6,357 nt of DNA from an uncultured Ruminococcus sp. Lineage in GTDB: Bacteria > Bacillota > Clostridia > Oscillospirales > Ruminococcaceae. The translations under genes and the position numbers were made by a program. Position 1 is the stretch's first letter, and the number at the start of each line of letters is the position of its first letter. The notes under the pieces are model-generated. The model ran no database searches and was not told the origin of the DNA. It worked only from the letters and a program-made list of their open reading frames with translations. The stretch covers positions 1-6,357 of the forward strand of contig CAMWLD010000139.1 of NCBI GenBank assembly GCA_947175005.1, read 5' to 3'. Below, piece by piece: positions 4,963 to 6,357 of the stretch.

Positions 4963-6357
4963 ATGTCAATTATAAAAATATCGGGGCTTACCTTTGGGTA
5001 TGAGGGAAGCTTTGAAAATGTTTTTGAGGACGTTTCCTTTAATTTGGACACGGACTGGAAAACGGGCTTTATCGGGCGCAACGGCAGGGGAAAAACAACC
5101 TTCTTGCGTTTGCTTATGGGTGAACTGGAGTACAGGGGCAGCATAAGTGCGTCGGTGGACTTTGAATATTTTCCCTATACGCCGCCCGATGAAAATGAGC
5201 TTGTAATGGAGATCGTTCGTGAAATTTCGGGGGCGGAGGACTGGCAGATATACAAGGAAATTTCCCTTTTGGGGGCAAGGGAGGATATACTTTACCGTCC
5301 CTTTTGCACCCTTTCCATGGGGGAGAGGACAAAGTGCCTTTTGGCTGCTATGTTTTTGAAAGAAAACAGCTTTTTGCTTATAGACGAGCCTACGAATCAT
5401 CTTGACAGCGGGGGCAGGGCGGCGCTGGCGGAGTATTTGCGGGGCAAGCGGGGATTTATCATGGTGAGCCATGACAGGATGTTTCTTGACAGTGTGATAG
5501 ACCATGTTATTTCCATAAACCGCAATGATATTGAGGTGATGAGGGGGAATTTTTCCACATGGGAGGAGGAGCGCAGGAGGCGTGATGAATCTGAGCTGGC
5601 GGAAAATGAGAAGCTGAAAAAGGAGATAAAAGCTTTGGAAAAGTCCGCAAGACGTGCTGCGGAATGGTCGGCAAATGCGGAGGGGAAAAAGACCCGCAAG
5701 GACGGGGAGCTTGCGGCAGGCAGGCGGGCTTATTACGGAGAAAAGGCGAGGAAAGCGGCGGCAAGGGCTAAGGCTTTTGAGAACCGTGCGGCGAATGCGT
5801 TGGAGGAAAAGTCAAAGCTGCTTAAAAACATTGAGAAAAGCGACGATCTGAAGATTTGCGGACTCAAATATCATTCGGATTTGATATGCAGGGCAGAGCA
5901 TTTTTCGCTGATGTACGGCGGGGGCGTTTGCAGGGATATTTCCTTTGAGGTGCGCAGGGGGGACAGGCTGCGTCTGACGGGAGGCAACGGCAGCGGGAAA
6001 AGTTCGGTTCTGCGGGCGATTTGCGGGGAGAATGTGCCCTATGAGGGGAGAATAACCGTGGGAAGCGGTGTTATAATTTCCCGTGTGGAGCAGGATGCCG
6101 AGGGCTTACGGGGAAGTCTGCGGGAATATGCGGACGGCTTTGACATTGACTACAGCTTATTCCTTACCATTCTGCGGAAGCTGGATTTCGGGAGAAGTTC
6201 TTTTGAACTGCCTTTGGAAAGCCTTAGCTGCGGACAGAGGAAAAAGGCTGCCATTGCGCGCAGTCTATGTCAGCGGGCGCACCTTTATATTTGGGATGAG
6301 CCGCTGAATTTCGTGGACGTGCTCTCCCGAATGCAGATAGAAAGGCTGGTTCTGGAA
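4963..6357 (+). CDS. Lsa-like ABC-F ATPase, probable antibiotic-resistance ribosomal protection protein (3' end outside window)
   Basis: The reading frame stays open for 465 codons to the window edge. Relatives are about 490-500 residues, so roughly 30 residues (including the second H-loop) are missing. Two ABC domains are present and no membrane segments. NBD1 has Walker A GRNGRGKTT (38-46), signature LSMGE (117-121), Walker B LLIDEPTNHLD (138-148) and VSHDR (168-172). A long charged interdomain linker (about 200-305) contains AEWSANAEGKK (from 233). NBD2 has Walker A GGNGSGKSS (340-348), signature SCGQRKK (422-428) and Walker B LYIWDEPLNFVD (441-452). From memory, WKxGxIGRNGRGKTT, GNFSxxEE, FELAENEK-like and LYIWDEPLN are hallmarks of Lsa(A)-type proteins, which bind the ribosomal E site and dislodge pleuromutilins, lincosamides and streptogramin A. 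Start: AAAGGTGG (4947-4954) is 8 nt before the ATG. The upstream terminator suggests control by attenuation. Family placement is firm; the resistance role is inferred. Confidence 0.92.
   Translation, partial: MSIIKISGLTFGYEGSFENVFEDVSFNLDTDWKTGFIGRNGRGKTTFLRLLMGELEYRGSISASVDFEYFPYTPPDENELVMEIVREISGAEDWQIYKEISLLGAREDILYRPFCTLSMGERTKCLLAAMFLKENSFLLIDEPTNHLDSGGRAALAEYLRGKRGFIMVSHDRMFLDSVIDHVISINRNDIEVMRGNFSTWEEERRRRDESELAENEKLKKEIKALEKSARRAAEWSANAEGKKTRKDGELAAGRRAYYGEKARKAAARAKAFENRAANALEEKSKLLKNIEKSDDLKICGLKYHSDLICRAEHFSLMYGGGVCRDISFEVRRGDRLRLTGGNGSGKSSVLRAICGENVPYEGRITVGSGVIISRVEQDAEGLRGSLREYADGFDIDYSLFLTILRKLDFGRSSFELPLESLSCGQRKKAAIARSLCQRAHLYIWDEPLNFVDVLSRMQIERLVLE

Overview
The window looks like chromosomal DNA of a Gram-positive anaerobe of the class Clostridia, plausibly a Ruminococcaceae/Oscillospirales gut commensal. 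The support is indirect: a full-length MutS2 rather than a MutS1, strong AAAGGAGG-like ribosome binding sites, sigma-A-type promoters, a lipobox lipoprotein of the SurA/PrsA kind, and an Lsa-like ABC-F protein. There is no sign of phage, plasmid or transposase genes. All three large genes lie on the + strand.

Positions 1-276 hold no convincing gene. They contain a G-poor stretch and then three degenerate copies (about 171-251) of a small hairpin whose nine-base loop is conserved while its stem changes on both sides. Next is mutS2 (283-2673), complete from MutS core and ATPase through coiled coil and KOW-like segment to a C-terminal Smr nuclease domain. A heptanucleotide repeat follows its stop codon, then an extended -10 promoter and a lipoprotein gene (2936-4420). 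The lipoprotein reads as a SurA/PrsA-type chaperone relative. Its parvulin-like domain lacks the usual histidine and is interrupted by about 140 acidic, low-complexity residues. A clean intrinsic terminator (4474-4507) ends that unit.

The 4519-4962 region is the most interesting part. A perfect consensus promoter (TTGACA, 17 bp, TGA-TATAAT) starts a transcript whose first ~180 nt fold, on paper, into one long rod. Its non-Watson-Crick pairs are overwhelmingly G-U in the + strand sense, as expected for a functional RNA made from this strand. A six-codon ORF (MRKYSL) lies in the rod's main stem, and an intrinsic terminator follows at 4822-4857. The strand that pairs with the short ORF can instead pair with the 3' arm of the terminator.

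Directly downstream is an ABC-F ATPase gene (4963 to the window end, 465 codons, open at the 3' edge) closely resembling the Lsa family of antibiotic-resistance ribosomal protection proteins. It is easy to overlook because no stop codon falls inside the window. Promoter, short ORF, alternative pairings, terminator and resistance-type ABC-F gene together suggest ribosome-mediated transcription attenuation. The main rival is an independent rod-shaped regulatory RNA such as 6S RNA. Both large enzymes flanking the lipoprotein act on ribosomes in known relatives (MutS2 on collided ribosomes, ABC-F on drug-blocked ones), but nothing here shows that they are co-regulated.
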